From Bianquea renquensis (lineage in GTDB: Bacteria > Bacillota > Clostridia > Lachnospirales > Bianqueaceae): 64,000 nucleotides of DNA. Below are positions 42,067 through 49,585 of the stretch, in pieces. The DNA lies in assembly GCF_014384895.1 (NCBI RefSeq), contig NZ_JACRSQ010000005.1:62001-126000 (forward strand), written 5' to 3'. The position numbers and the translations under genes were made by a program. The notes under the pieces were generated by a model. It was given only the letters and a program-made list of their open reading frames with translations, was not told the origin of the DNA and did not search any database. Within the stretch, counting starts at the first letter, position 1. Each line of letters opens with the position of its first letter.

Positions 42067-42285
42067 CTATTCCTCATTGTCACGTTCCATGGTTTCATCT
42101 ATGGCGCGAACAACAAAGGCATTCATACTTTCTTCCTGGCTCTCTGCATGAGCTTTAATAATTGCCTTTTGACCTTTAGGGACTCTTATGCGCACATCTT
42201 CAACGGCTTCTTTTAGGTATTTTGCATTAGCCTTGCGCCTAGCGTCGGTCTGCCCTGTATACGTGCTCTTCTTTTCTTGTGGCAT
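42067..42285 (-). CDS. Ribbon-helix-helix (Arc-type) small DNA-binding protein
   Basis: 72-aa protein starting at ATG 42285 behind GGTGAGG. Basic N-terminus (QEKKSTYTGQTDARRKANAK) then a RHH core: VEDVRIRVPKGQKAIIKAHA (beta strand and first helix) and ESMNAFVVRAIDETMERD (second helix). Such proteins are dimeric repressors, often antitoxin-like, that bind short repeated operators; three regularly spaced palindromes lie upstream at 42385-42477. Partner of Uma2 copy 3; whether the pair is a toxin-antitoxin-like module is inference. Confidence 0.8.
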   Translation of the reverse strand: MPQEKKSTYTGQTDARRKANAKYLKEAVEDVRIRVPKGQKAIIKAHAESQEESMNAFVVRAIDETMERDNEE

Positions 42286-42384
42286 AGCCTCACCATCCAT
42301 TTCAATGGTTTTATTATGGAATAATGGGACGATAAAATAAATCAGCGCCTTTTCCATCTTTCATGATCATTATAGCATATGTAA

Positions 42385-42477
42385 ATATGTGTGTCCATAT
42401 ACAATATGGCTAAACTTTTAATATATGTGTTCCCACATATATAAGGCTTGCCAATTGAAATACATGTACCCACATGC
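42385..42477. promoter_or_regulatory. Three regularly spaced palindromes upstream of the RHH gene
   Basis: ATATGTGTGTCCATATA (42385), ATATGTGTTCCCACATAT (42423) and ATACATGTACCCACATG (42460) are variants of ATATGTG-NNCC-CACATAT, centred 37-38 bp apart. They lie 100-190 bp before the RHH start and are likely autoregulatory operators. Confidence 0.65.
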
Positions 42478-42511
42478 AAAGCTAATCTCATCAAAAGCAA
42501 GGCGCCCCAAG

Positions 42512-42838
42512 ATGAGCATAACCGATATGGCTAGTAAGGCAAGAGAGCTAAAGGAATTGAAGAGAATGGCAGAGGATACATTGAAATTCTAGAAGCAGAC
42601 ACGACAATTGACGTCCTTCCTACAGGGGAAAGGAGTGTCAGATGAAGCAATAATTGCAGAAGAGAATCAAAAGCGCTGCGTTTCACCCATGACCGACAAG
42701 GAATTACAGCGAGCCAGTATAAGGGCCTCATTCCAAATTCAGAACGAAGTCGGGAAGAACTCCAGGAAATGGGGCGCAGAGGTGGAATCAAAAGCGGAGA
42801 AGTTTGCTGGGAGGTCGAAAGTTTCAAAAATTTCATGA
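42512..42838 (+). pseudogene. Broken small ORF of phage/plasmid type
   Basis: The plus strand starts with ATG 42512 encoding SITDMASKARELKELKRMAE, a pattern seen in small mobile-element proteins, but stops at 42592 after 26 residues. A nearby frame continues as IEILEADTTIDVL and another open frame (TTG 42608 to 42838) encodes DEAIIAEENQKRC and TDKELQRASIRASFQIQ. No single frame is intact and no ribosome site is seen, so this looks like a degraded gene at the edge of the accessory patch next to the tRNA genes. Confidence 0.45.
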
Positions 42839-42852
42839 ACGAGCCATGAACT

Positions 42853-42876
42853 AAAAAAGGTCCCCCACCGGGAACC
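42853..42876 (-). terminator. Terminator of the tRNA operon
   Basis: Minus strand GGTTCCC-GGT-GGGGGACC hairpin followed by TTTTTT, 14 bp after tRNA-Gly. Confidence 0.75.
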
Positions 42877-42889
42877 CGCTACATCAGCA

Positions 42890-42961
42890 AGCGCGAAACG
42901 GGATTCGAACCCGCGGCCCTCGCCTTGGCAAGGCGATGCTCTACCTCTGAGCCATTCGCGC
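42890..42961 (-). tRNA. tRNA-Gly (GCC)
   Basis: Cloverleaf with acceptor GCGCGAA/TTCGCGC, D arm GGCTCAGAGGTAGAGC, anticodon loop TTGCCAA on a CGCC/GGCG stem (anticodon GCC) and T arm CGGGTTCGAATCCCG, discriminator U. CCA is not encoded. Last gene of the four-tRNA operon. Confidence 0.93.
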
Positions 42962-42970
42962 AGATAAAAA

Positions 42971-43046
42971 CAGCAATATGCAACAGCAATATGCAACAGC
43001 AATATGCAACAGCAATATGCAACAGCAATATGCAACAGCAATATGC
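42971..43046. repeat. 13-bp tandem repeat between tRNA-Met and tRNA-Gly
   Basis: Five exact copies of CAGCAATATGCAA (42971-43035) plus 11 bases of a sixth, continuing into TGTTG. On the transcribed minus strand each unit plus its neighbour can pair (CAACAGCA-TAT-TGCTGTTG at the first edge). The array fills the spacer of the tRNA precursor. Confidence 0.95.
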
Positions 43047-43054
43047 TGTTGTAG

Positions 43055-43128
43055 TAGCGGAGGACAGATTTGAACTGCCGACACCGCGGGTATGAACCGC
43101 GTGCTCTCGCCAACTGAGCTACTCCGCC
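43055..43128 (-). tRNA. tRNA-Met (CAT), elongator type
   Basis: Acceptor GGCGGAG/CTCCGCT (with a G-U closing pair), D arm TAGCTCAGTTGGCGAGAGCA, anticodon stem CGCGG/CCGCG with loop TTCATAC (anticodon CAT), T loop GTTCAAATC, discriminator A, no CCA. The GGCGG start and TTCATACCC loop fit elongator tRNA-Met rather than initiator. Confidence 0.9.
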
Positions 43129-43169
43129 AAATTTTTCAACGATCCCCGAAAGGCGAATCGAAAGAAAAA

Positions 43170-43243
43170 TGGGCCTTCAGGGACTCGAACCCGGGACCGT
43201 CCGGTTATGAGCCGGATGCTCTAACCAACTGAGCTAAAGGCCC
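43170..43243 (-). tRNA. tRNA-Ile2 (CAT, lysidine-modified type)
   Basis: Acceptor GGGCCTT/AAGGCCC, D arm TAGCTCAGTTGGTTAGAGCA, anticodon stem CCGG/CCGG with loop CTCATAA (CAT), T arm CCGGGTTCGAGTCCCTG. The CGGCTCATAACCGG arm is characteristic of the Ile2 tRNA that needs TilS modification, so automated calls of Met would be wrong. Confidence 0.85.
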
Positions 43244-43249
43244 GAAAAA

Positions 43250-43321
43250 TGACCCGTGAGAGAATCGAACTCTCGTTACCGCCGTGAGAGGGCGGTGTCT
43301 TGACCGCTTGACCAACGGGCC
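43250..43321 (-). tRNA. tRNA-Glu (CTC)
   Basis: GGCCCGTTGGTCAAGCGGTC start, anticodon loop CCTCTCA on an ACCGC/GCGGT stem (anticodon CTC), GAGAGTTCGATTCTCTC T arm, acceptor partner ACGGGTC, discriminator A. First gene of the operon, just after the promoter. Confidence 0.93.
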
Positions 43322-43340
43322 ATGTCCTAACGCGAAGATT

Positions 43341-43369
43341 ATTATATCATAGGGGTTCGGGGATGTCAA
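43341..43369 (-). promoter_or_regulatory. Consensus promoter of the tRNA operon
   Basis: Minus strand TTGACA (43369-43364), 17-bp spacer, TATAAT (43346-43341), 20 bp before tRNA-Glu. A perfect consensus, as expected for stable RNA. Confidence 0.88.
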
Positions 43370-43439
43370 TACACATTTTACAAAATTTTTCCCCGCGGTG
43401 AGTCCGCCAAAGGCGGACCTGAATCCGAAGAACCGGAGA

Positions 43440-43466
43440 AAAAAGTTCGCGGAACGCGAACTTTTT
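43440..43466. terminator. Hairpin between the tRNA promoter and the Ca2+-ATPase gene
   Basis: AAAAAGTTCGCG-GAA-CGCGAACTTTTT, 12-bp perfect stem with A and T tracts in both directions. A smaller GTCCGCC-AAA-GGCGGAC hairpin lies at 43402-43418. Confidence 0.8.
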
Positions 43467-43582
43467 CAAGTAGATCAGTAGAGCGGTTCTAAGCCGGGAC
43501 ATGTCCTCATATATATGCAATAGTGGCTTGCCTGTCCCAACAAAGGGAGGGAGAGCCAAGACTGTATGTGAGGTGGGAGACG

Positions 43583-46291
43583 ATGTCCGGCAATGAACCA
43601 AAAAGACAAGAACAGCTGGGATTGAACTGGGGGCAGGTGGAAGAGTCCAGGCGCCAATATGGATCCAATGAGATTACAAGGAAAAAGGCAAAGAGTTTTG
43701 GACGGCGGTATCTCGAAAGCTTTGGAGATCCGACGATTAAAATTTTGCTTGTGGTCCTCGCGCTGAATGTCATATTTTTCCTTCGTAATTTTGACTGGTA
43801 TGAATCGGTAGGGATTGCAATTTCAATCTTGGTTGCGACGCTGGTATCCACCATGTCGGAACATGGAAGCCAGGTAGCCTTCGATAAGCTTATGGCGGAC
43901 GCCTCCAGGACGAAGTGTAAAATATGGAGAGGGAATGTGTTGGAGGAGCTGCCAGTTACAGATGTTGTTGTCGGTGATTATGTCAAGCTCCAGGCTGGAG
44001 ACCGCATACCGGCAGACGGCATTTTGATTCAAGGGAATCTGGAGGTGGATCAATCGGCGCTCAATGGAGAGACGAAGGAGGCGCACAAGACCGCGGCCCC
44101 ATATCTTCAAAAGCCTACAGAGCGAAGGCGAAATCTGCTGGATCCCCATACCCTGTTTAGCGGAAGCGTCGTGTGCGAGGGAGAAGGGATTTTATGGGTC
44201 CAATATGTAGGTGACGCAACCTTTTACGGGGATCTTGCAAAGGAATTGCAGATCGAGGACCAGGAGAGTCCTCTAAAGCGCCGCTTGGCAGATTTGGCGA
44301 AGACCATCAGTAAATTCGGCTATATGGGAGCCGCTTTAGTTTTTTGTGCATCGCTATTCGAATCCATCGGCCTGGATAATCATTTTGTCGGGGCCGCGAT
44401 GCTGGCGCATGTGTCAGATCCGTACCGGCTCTTAGGGGACTTGTTAAAAGCCATTGCCCTGGCGGTTACGGTTATCGTCGTTGCCGTGCCGGAAGGGCTG
44501 CCCCTGATGATCACCGTGGTTCTGTCTTCGAATATGAAGAAAATGGTTAAAGACAATGTGCTGGTGCGAAAGCTTGTGGGCATTGAGACGGCGGGAAGTC
44601 TGAATATTTTATTTACCGATAAAACAGGAACTTTGACAGAAGGAAAATTGAGCGTTGCCAGTTATTTAAATGGAGATGGGACGGAGTTGGACACACCGCG
44701 GGATCTGCAAGCCTATCCCAATATATGGGAAATGTTTTATATTTCCTCCGTGTATAACAATAGCTCCCAATTGGGGCATGAAAACGGCAGGCCAGCGGTC
44801 ATGGGCGGCAATTCTACAGACAGAGCACTGCTAGAATTTGCAGTGTCAGGGGGGCTTCCCCAGGAAAAATCCATTACAGTTTTGTCCACGATTCCCTTTA
44901 AAAGCGAAAACAAGTATGCGGCAGCCAGGATTGCAGGAGATTGGAACACGACGCTATTGAAGGGAGCGCCGGAAAAGATAGTATCCCGCTGTCGGTATTA
45001 TTATGACATGTCGGGCAAGAAGCGGGAATTCACGGCTGAACTCTCCCTGCGGCGGAAGATGAAGGACATGTCGTCGCGGGGAATTCGGCTTCTGGCACTG
45101 GCCGTATCCGATGCGGAGGTGAGAGAGAAGACTTCCTTTCCAGAATTGACTCTTATCGGGATTGTGGGGATCCGCGATAAAGCGAGGAAGTCGGCAAGAG
45201 ATAGCATCCGGCAGGTGACGGGGGCAGGCGTTCAGGTGGTGATGGTTACGGGGGACGGAAAAGATACGGCGGCGGCCATCGCCAGGGAAATAGGTCTTGT
45301 TGGCAGTCGCGATCCGGAGTGCGCGATCATGACCTCGGATGAACTCAATCGGCTAAGCGATGAACAGGTTAAGAGGATTTTGCCCTCTCTTCGAGTCGTA
45401 GCGAGGGCGCTACCTGGGGATAAAAGCCGGCTGGTGCGGGTGGCCGGGGAAATGGGTCTCGTGACAGGCATGACAGGCGACGGGGTGAACGACGCTCCGG
45501 CCTTGAAGAAGGCGGACGTTGGATTTGCCATGGGCAGCGGCTCTGAGGTGGCAAAAGAGGCCGGCGATATCATTATTCTAGATAATAATTTTCTATCCAT
45601 CGGAAACGCGATTTTATACGGGAGAACCATTTTTAAGAGCATCCGAAAATTTATCATCTATCAGCTCTCCAGCAACGTATGCGCCGTGGGGATCTCTATT
45701 GTCGGGCATTTTATCGGCATCGATACGCCCATCACAGTCATCCAGATGCTGTGGGTCAATATGGTCATGGATACCCTGTCAAGCCTTGCCTTCGCCGGTG
45801 AACCACCCCTGGCTGAATATATGGAAGAAAAGCCGAAGCGGAGGGAGGATAAAATCATTAACCGCTATATGGCGTCCCAAATTGGACTGGCCGGGGGCTA
45901 CACCATGCTTCTGAGTATTGCCTTCTACAAGCTGCCCCTGCTGCAGAATATGTTCCGCAGCGCGCCGGATCAGCGCTATCTTCTCACAGGCTTCTTTGGC
46001 TTTTTCATGTTTTCGTTTATCTTCAATGCCCTCAATGCCAGGACGCCGAGGATCAATCTGCTAGCCAATATTTGGAAGAATAAAGCCTTTTTAGGGATTA
46101 TGGGGATGACGTTCGCCATACAGCTAGGACTGATCTATCTGGGAGGTCCCGTATTTCGGGCTTACGGATTGACTGCGAAAGAGTTGGCGTTTGTTATTTT
46201 GCTGGCGCTTTCCATTATTCCGGTCGATTTGATCCGCAAGATCTGGCTCCGCCGAAAGTCCTCAAAGGAAGAAATCGCACGGTTTTTATAG
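43583..46291 (+). CDS. P-type Ca2+-translocating ATPase (type IIB, PMCA-like)
   Basis: 902-aa membrane pump exporting Ca2+ with ATP. Start ATG 43583 follows GGTGGGAGACG. Landmarks: membrane pair at about residues 50-95, actuator domain VGDYVKLQAGDRIPADGILI with SALNGETKEAH (NGET in place of the usual TGES), Ca-site helix VVAVPEGLPLMITVVL, phosphorylation site Asp346 in LFTDKTGTLTEG, nucleotide site LLKGAPEKI, hinge GDGVNDAPALKKADVGFAMG and the C-terminal NMVMDTLSSLAFAGEPP of PMCA-like pumps. Preceded by a terminator; no partner genes. Confidence 0.92.
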   Translation: MSGNEPKRQEQLGLNWGQVEESRRQYGSNEITRKKAKSFGRRYLESFGDPTIKILLVVLALNVIFFLRNFDWYESVGIAISILVATLVSTMSEHGSQVAFDKLMADASRTKCKIWRGNVLEELPVTDVVVGDYVKLQAGDRIPADGILIQGNLEVDQSALNGETKEAHKTAAPYLQKPTERRRNLLDPHTLFSGSVVCEGEGILWVQYVGDATFYGDLAKELQIEDQESPLKRRLADLAKTISKFGYMGAALVFCASLFESIGLDNHFVGAAMLAHVSDPYRLLGDLLKAIALAVTVIVVAVPEGLPLMITVVLSSNMKKMVKDNVLVRKLVGIETAGSLNILFTDKTGTLTEGKLSVASYLNGDGTELDTPRDLQAYPNIWEMFYISSVYNNSSQLGHENGRPAVMGGNSTDRALLEFAVSGGLPQEKSITVLSTIPFKSENKYAAARIAGDWNTTLLKGAPEKIVSRCRYYYDMSGKKREFTAELSLRRKMKDMSSRGIRLLALAVSDAEVREKTSFPELTLIGIVGIRDKARKSARDSIRQVTGAGVQVVMVTGDGKDTAAAIAREIGLVGSRDPECAIMTSDELNRLSDEQVKRILPSLRVVARALPGDKSRLVRVAGEMGLVTGMTGDGVNDAPALKKADVGFAMGSGSEVAKEAGDIIILDNNFLSIGNAILYGRTIFKSIRKFIIYQLSSNVCAVGISIVGHFIGIDTPITVIQMLWVNMVMDTLSSLAFAGEPPLAEYMEEKPKRREDKIINRYMASQIGLAGGYTMLLSIAFYKLPLLQNMFRSAPDQRYLLTGFFGFFMFSFIFNALNARTPRINLLANIWKNKAFLGIMGMTFAIQLGLIYLGGPVFRAYGLTAKELAFVILLALSIIPVDLIRKIWLRRKSSKEEIARFL

Positions 46292-46318
46292 AAATGGATG
46301 GTTTTAAGTCTCTTGACC

Positions 46319-46358
46319 AGCTAACGCGCGTCAGCTATAAAACGCTAACGCGCGTTAA
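46319..46358. repeat. GCTAACGCGCGT repeat between the ATPase and Nei-like genes
   Basis: GCTAACGCGCGT is repeated directly (46319- and 46344-) and the ends TAACGCGCGT/ACGCGCGTTA are also inverted, able to form a hairpin of 10 bp followed by AAAAAAG. May stop antisense transcription. A TATAAT follows at about 46390 and probably serves the Nei-like gene. Confidence 0.55.
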
Positions 46359-46431
46359 AAAAGATATACAATCCTCCTATTGTTGTGATATAATATAGGG
46401 CAAAGCAACCAAATAATGAGGAGGAGTCAGT

Positions 46432-47259
46432 ATGATCGAAATTCCAGAAGCACAGACATTAGCCAAGCAGAGCAATCAGTTTCTGACGGGTAGGACCATG
46501 ACAAAAGTTGAGGCAAACCATACCCCCCACGGATTCGCGTGGTACGCCGGCGATCCTGCACAGTATCCTCAAATTTTGACGGACCGCGTCATAGAATCCG
46601 CCTTTTCTGTGGGAGGGTTTGTGCGGATCCAGGCACAGGATTCGGAGATGGTTTTCTTCGACGGCGTCAACCTGCGCCTGATACCAGCCGGTACAAAGAG
46701 ACCGGCCAAACATCAATTTATAGCGGAGCTGGATGACGGATCCGCGCTTGTGGTTACGACCCAAATGTACGGGGGAATCATGGCCTTCGCGAAAGGCGCG
46801 TGGGAGAACGGCTATTATCAAGTCGCGGCGGACAAGCCGTCACCGCTCAGCGATGAATTCTCTGAAGTGTATTTTGATAAGCTGTGCGCTGGCCTGCCGG
46901 GTAAGCTGTCAGTAAAAGCGCTGCTGGCAACGGAACAGCGGATTCCAGGACTGGGGAACGGAGTCCTCCAAGATATTTTGTTTATTAGTGGAATTCACCC
47001 AAAGAAAAAGCTATCTGCGCTGACAGACGAAGACAAAGAGCGTATCTATCACGCAATCAAGACTGTGCTGCGGGAGATGACGGATCAGGGCGGCCGCGAT
47101 ACAGAAAAGGATCTATTGGGCGCGCCAGGAGGGTATTCGACAATCCTCAGCCGTAAGACCGCCGGGACACCGTGCCCACGGTGCAATGCCATCATCAAGA
47201 AAGAAGCCTATCTCGGCGGAAGCATCTACTACTGTCCTTCCTGCCAACAAGCGGAGTGA
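46432..47259 (+). CDS. Fpg/Nei-family DNA glycosylase-like protein lacking the N-terminal proline
   Basis: 275-aa protein with Fpg/Nei organisation: N-terminal beta-sandwich (IEIPEAQTLAKQSNQFLTGR), H2TH region with QRIPGLGNGVLQDILFISGI, and a C-terminal zinc finger (CPRCNAIIKKEAYLGGSIYY then CPSC). In canonical enzymes the mature protein begins with Pro-Glu (MPELPE); here it begins MIEIPE, so the catalytic Pro at position 2 is replaced by Ile while the second Pro and Glu remain. A subgroup in Clostridia appears to share this. It may use another residue, or be a binding protein; annotated endonuclease VIII elsewhere. Start follows GAGGAGGAG. Confidence 0.82.
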   Translation: MIEIPEAQTLAKQSNQFLTGRTMTKVEANHTPHGFAWYAGDPAQYPQILTDRVIESAFSVGGFVRIQAQDSEMVFFDGVNLRLIPAGTKRPAKHQFIAELDDGSALVVTTQMYGGIMAFAKGAWENGYYQVAADKPSPLSDEFSEVYFDKLCAGLPGKLSVKALLATEQRIPGLGNGVLQDILFISGIHPKKKLSALTDEDKERIYHAIKTVLREMTDQGGRDTEKDLLGAPGGYSTILSRKTAGTPCPRCNAIIKKEAYLGGSIYYCPSCQQAE

Positions 47260-47294
47260 AGCTGGAATGTGAGACACCCAGCACGCAGCCTCGC

Positions 47295-48125
47295 TCAGCT
47301 CAGAAGACCGTTAGCTTGCACCGCTGCATTCATTTTATAGAATTTATAAGGGGTGATTCCCTTTATCTTTTTAAAAACGGAGGTAAAGTAATTGCTGTCA
47401 TTAAATCCGCATTGTGCGGCGACTTCCGTGATGGAACAGCGGCTCGATGCTGTTAGCAGCCGGGCGGCATTGTGAATGCGCACATGGGTGATATATTCAT
47501 TGATGCCCATGCCGGATACGGCCTTGAATTTCCTGGAGAGAAATCCCTCGCTGAGAGCAAAGCGTTTGCTCAGCGATTTCAGCGACAGGTCGTTGGCATA
47601 ATTGGCGCTGATATATTCAGAGACGGTGCGGATCAATTTGTCGGATGCGTTCTCATGCGGAATGGAATCGCATTTTAGGCGGCAGAGCAGTGTCAGAAGC
47701 TCCAGGATGTAGAGACGGATCATGATCTGCTGAAAGGCACTGTGCTTTTCAAATTCAGTTTCCAGCTTGTGCAGAATTTCTTCCACCTGATACAGTTGAT
47801 TGACTGGGAGACTGATCCGTTTGCACCCACAGAGTTCGTCCAGGAGGGGACGGGTTTCGCTGTCAATCAGACTGTCGTTAAAGCTTATGAGCATCCGCTC
47901 ACTGTGAAGACAGGTCTCGCTATCTGTCTTGTGCAGAACCCCCTTGGGGATCATGATAAAATTGCCGGGCTCCAAATGAAAGATTTCATCGCCAACAAAG
48001 TATTTTGTTTCCCCGTTCCTCAGGTAGTACAACTCATAACTGCTGTGACAATGGATACCGGTAATTTTGCGCTGGTTGGTCACCTTGTTGTGAGAAAATA
48101 GTGGATTTTTCCCTTCCAGATCCAT
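47295..48125 (-). CDS. AraC-family transcriptional regulator (cupin sensor)
   Basis: 276-aa regulator: N-terminal cupin (GIHCHSSYELYYLRNGETKY, LEPGNFIMIPKGVLHKT) and C-terminal double helix-turn-helix (LSLKSLSKRFALSEGFLSRK; SITEVAAQCGFNDSNYFTSV; FKKIKGITPYKFYK). Start ATG 48125 follows AAGGGGGAG. Divergent from uxaB-uxaA with a 170-bp gap, so it most likely senses a hexuronate or intermediate and controls that operon. The exact effector is not visible. Confidence 0.9.
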   Translation of the reverse strand: MDLEGKNPLFSHNKVTNQRKITGIHCHSSYELYYLRNGETKYFVGDEIFHLEPGNFIMIPKGVLHKTDSETCLHSERMLISFNDSLIDSETRPLLDELCGCKRISLPVNQLYQVEEILHKLETEFEKHSAFQQIMIRLYILELLTLLCRLKCDSIPHENASDKLIRTVSEYISANYANDLSLKSLSKRFALSEGFLSRKFKAVSGMGINEYITHVRIHNAARLLTASSRCSITEVAAQCGFNDSNYFTSVFKKIKGITPYKFYKMNAAVQANGLLS

Positions 48126-48295
48126 ATGGAACTCCCCCTTTTGCGTATCTACACTACAAGTTTACCACAGGAAACCTGATGGGACAATCAAAATATTCGT
48201 GTTTTTCTTGAAACTAGGCAAAATAATAGAGGCAAACATAAAAATATTGATATATACTAAAAAAATAAGGTTGGCGGGAGAATAGGAGGAAAGAT

Positions 48296-49585
48296 ATGGG
48301 TACCAAACCAGAGCGGTGTGAAAAGATCATTCAATTTGGAGAAGGAGGCTTTTTGCGAGGTTTTGCAGACTGGATTATCCAGCTGACGGACGAGGCGACG
48401 GATTTTAACGCGTCTGTCGTCGTTGTGCAGCCGATTGAGCATGGAATGTGCGCAAAACTGGAAGAGCAAAACTGTGTCTATACGCACATCATGCGCGGAA
48501 TGAAAAACGGGATCCCGACTGTGGAGCAAAAGCGAATCGACGTCATCTCCAGAACGGTGGAGCCCTATAAGGATTTTGAGGCGTACCTCAAGCTGGCAGA
48601 AAATCCGGATTTTCGGTTTATCCTTTCCAACACAACGGAAGCCGGGATTGTCTTCGACGGTGAGGATAAACCCGAACATGCGCCGAATCTAACATTCCCG
48701 GCAAAGGTGACACTGCTGCTGCACCGGCGCTTTGCCATGGGATTGAAGGGCTTTATCTTTCTGCCCTGCGAGCTGATCGAACAAAACGGTACCACACTGA
48801 AACAGTGCGTGATCGACTATGCAAAACTTTGGGGGCTGGGTGATGATTTTATTGCCTGGGTTCAGCGGGACAATATCTTTTACAATACTCTTGTGGACAG
48901 AATTGTGACGGGGTATCCCCGGGATGAAAAAATCGATCTTGAGTATGAGGACAACATGGTCAATACCAGCGAGCTCTTCCATCTGTGGGTCATCGAGGGG
49001 CCGGCCTCCATCAAAGAGGAATTTCCCTTCCACAAGGCGGGGCTGAACATCATTGTCACGGATAATCTGGAGCCGTATCGGACGCGCAAGGTGCGCATCT
49101 TAAACGGCGCGCACACGGCCATGATTCCCTACGCCATGTTAAGCGGACTGGAAACGGTGGGTGACTGTATGGACGATGCCAAGATGAGCGCCTTTGTCAA
49201 GGCCTGTGTTTACGATGAAATCCTTACAACCCTCGATCTGCCCGAGCAGGAGCTGCGCGAGTACGCCGACAATGTCTTCGAGCGCTTTTGTAATCCATAT
49301 ATCCGGCATCTGTGTGCCTCCATAGCCTTGAATTCCGTCAGCAAATTCAAGGTGCGCGTTCTGCCCTCCATCCTGGAATACATAAAGCGGTGCGGGGAGC
49401 TGCCAGAGCATTTGATCTTCTCTTTTGCCAAGCTGATTGAATTCTATAAAACCGGTACGCCCAACGACGACGATAAGATAATCGCCTTTATGAAGCAATC
49501 GGATGTGCCCTCGATTCTATCCAACACAACACTCTGGGGCAGCGACCTGAGGTATCTGACCGAAGCTGTGGAGCGCGCCTTATGA
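48296..49585 (+). CDS. uxaB: Tagaturonate reductase (altronate oxidoreductase)
   Basis: Reduces tagaturonate to altronate in galacturonate catabolism, NADH-dependent. 429-aa member of the mannitol/altronate dehydrogenase family: IIQFGEGGFLRGFADWII, VVVVQPIEHG, ILSNTTEAGIVFD, FLPCELIEQNG, IVTGYPRDEK, ITDNLEPYRTRKV-like (IVTDNLEPYRTRKVRILNGA) and HTAMIPYAMLSG carrying the catalytic Lys/Asn/His. Slightly shorter than the E. coli protein (483 aa). The stop overlaps the uxaA ATG (ATGA). Start follows AGGAGGAAAG. Confidence 0.94.
   Translation: MGTKPERCEKIIQFGEGGFLRGFADWIIQLTDEATDFNASVVVVQPIEHGMCAKLEEQNCVYTHIMRGMKNGIPTVEQKRIDVISRTVEPYKDFEAYLKLAENPDFRFILSNTTEAGIVFDGEDKPEHAPNLTFPAKVTLLLHRRFAMGLKGFIFLPCELIEQNGTTLKQCVIDYAKLWGLGDDFIAWVQRDNIFYNTLVDRIVTGYPRDEKIDLEYEDNMVNTSELFHLWVIEGPASIKEEFPFHKAGLNIIVTDNLEPYRTRKVRILNGAHTAMIPYAMLSGLETVGDCMDDAKMSAFVKACVYDEILTTLDLPEQELREYADNVFERFCNPYIRHLCASIALNSVSKFKVRVLPSILEYIKRCGELPEHLIFSFAKLIEFYKTGTPNDDDKIIAFMKQSDVPSILSNTTLWGSDLRYLTEAVERAL

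Noticed and set aside
37951..42889. Integrative element inserted at tRNA-Gly
   Set aside because: The accessory patch abuts the tRNA 3' end, but no integrase and no second copy of the tRNA 3' end were found at the far side.
42971..43046. Possible CRISPR array
   Set aside because: Units are 13 bp and contiguous with no spacers, and no cas genes are present.
42739..43113. 124-codon open frame on the minus strand containing hydrophobic repeats
   Set aside because: Runs through tRNA-Gly, the 13-bp tandem repeat and part of tRNA-Met; its repeats are just the translated DNA repeat.
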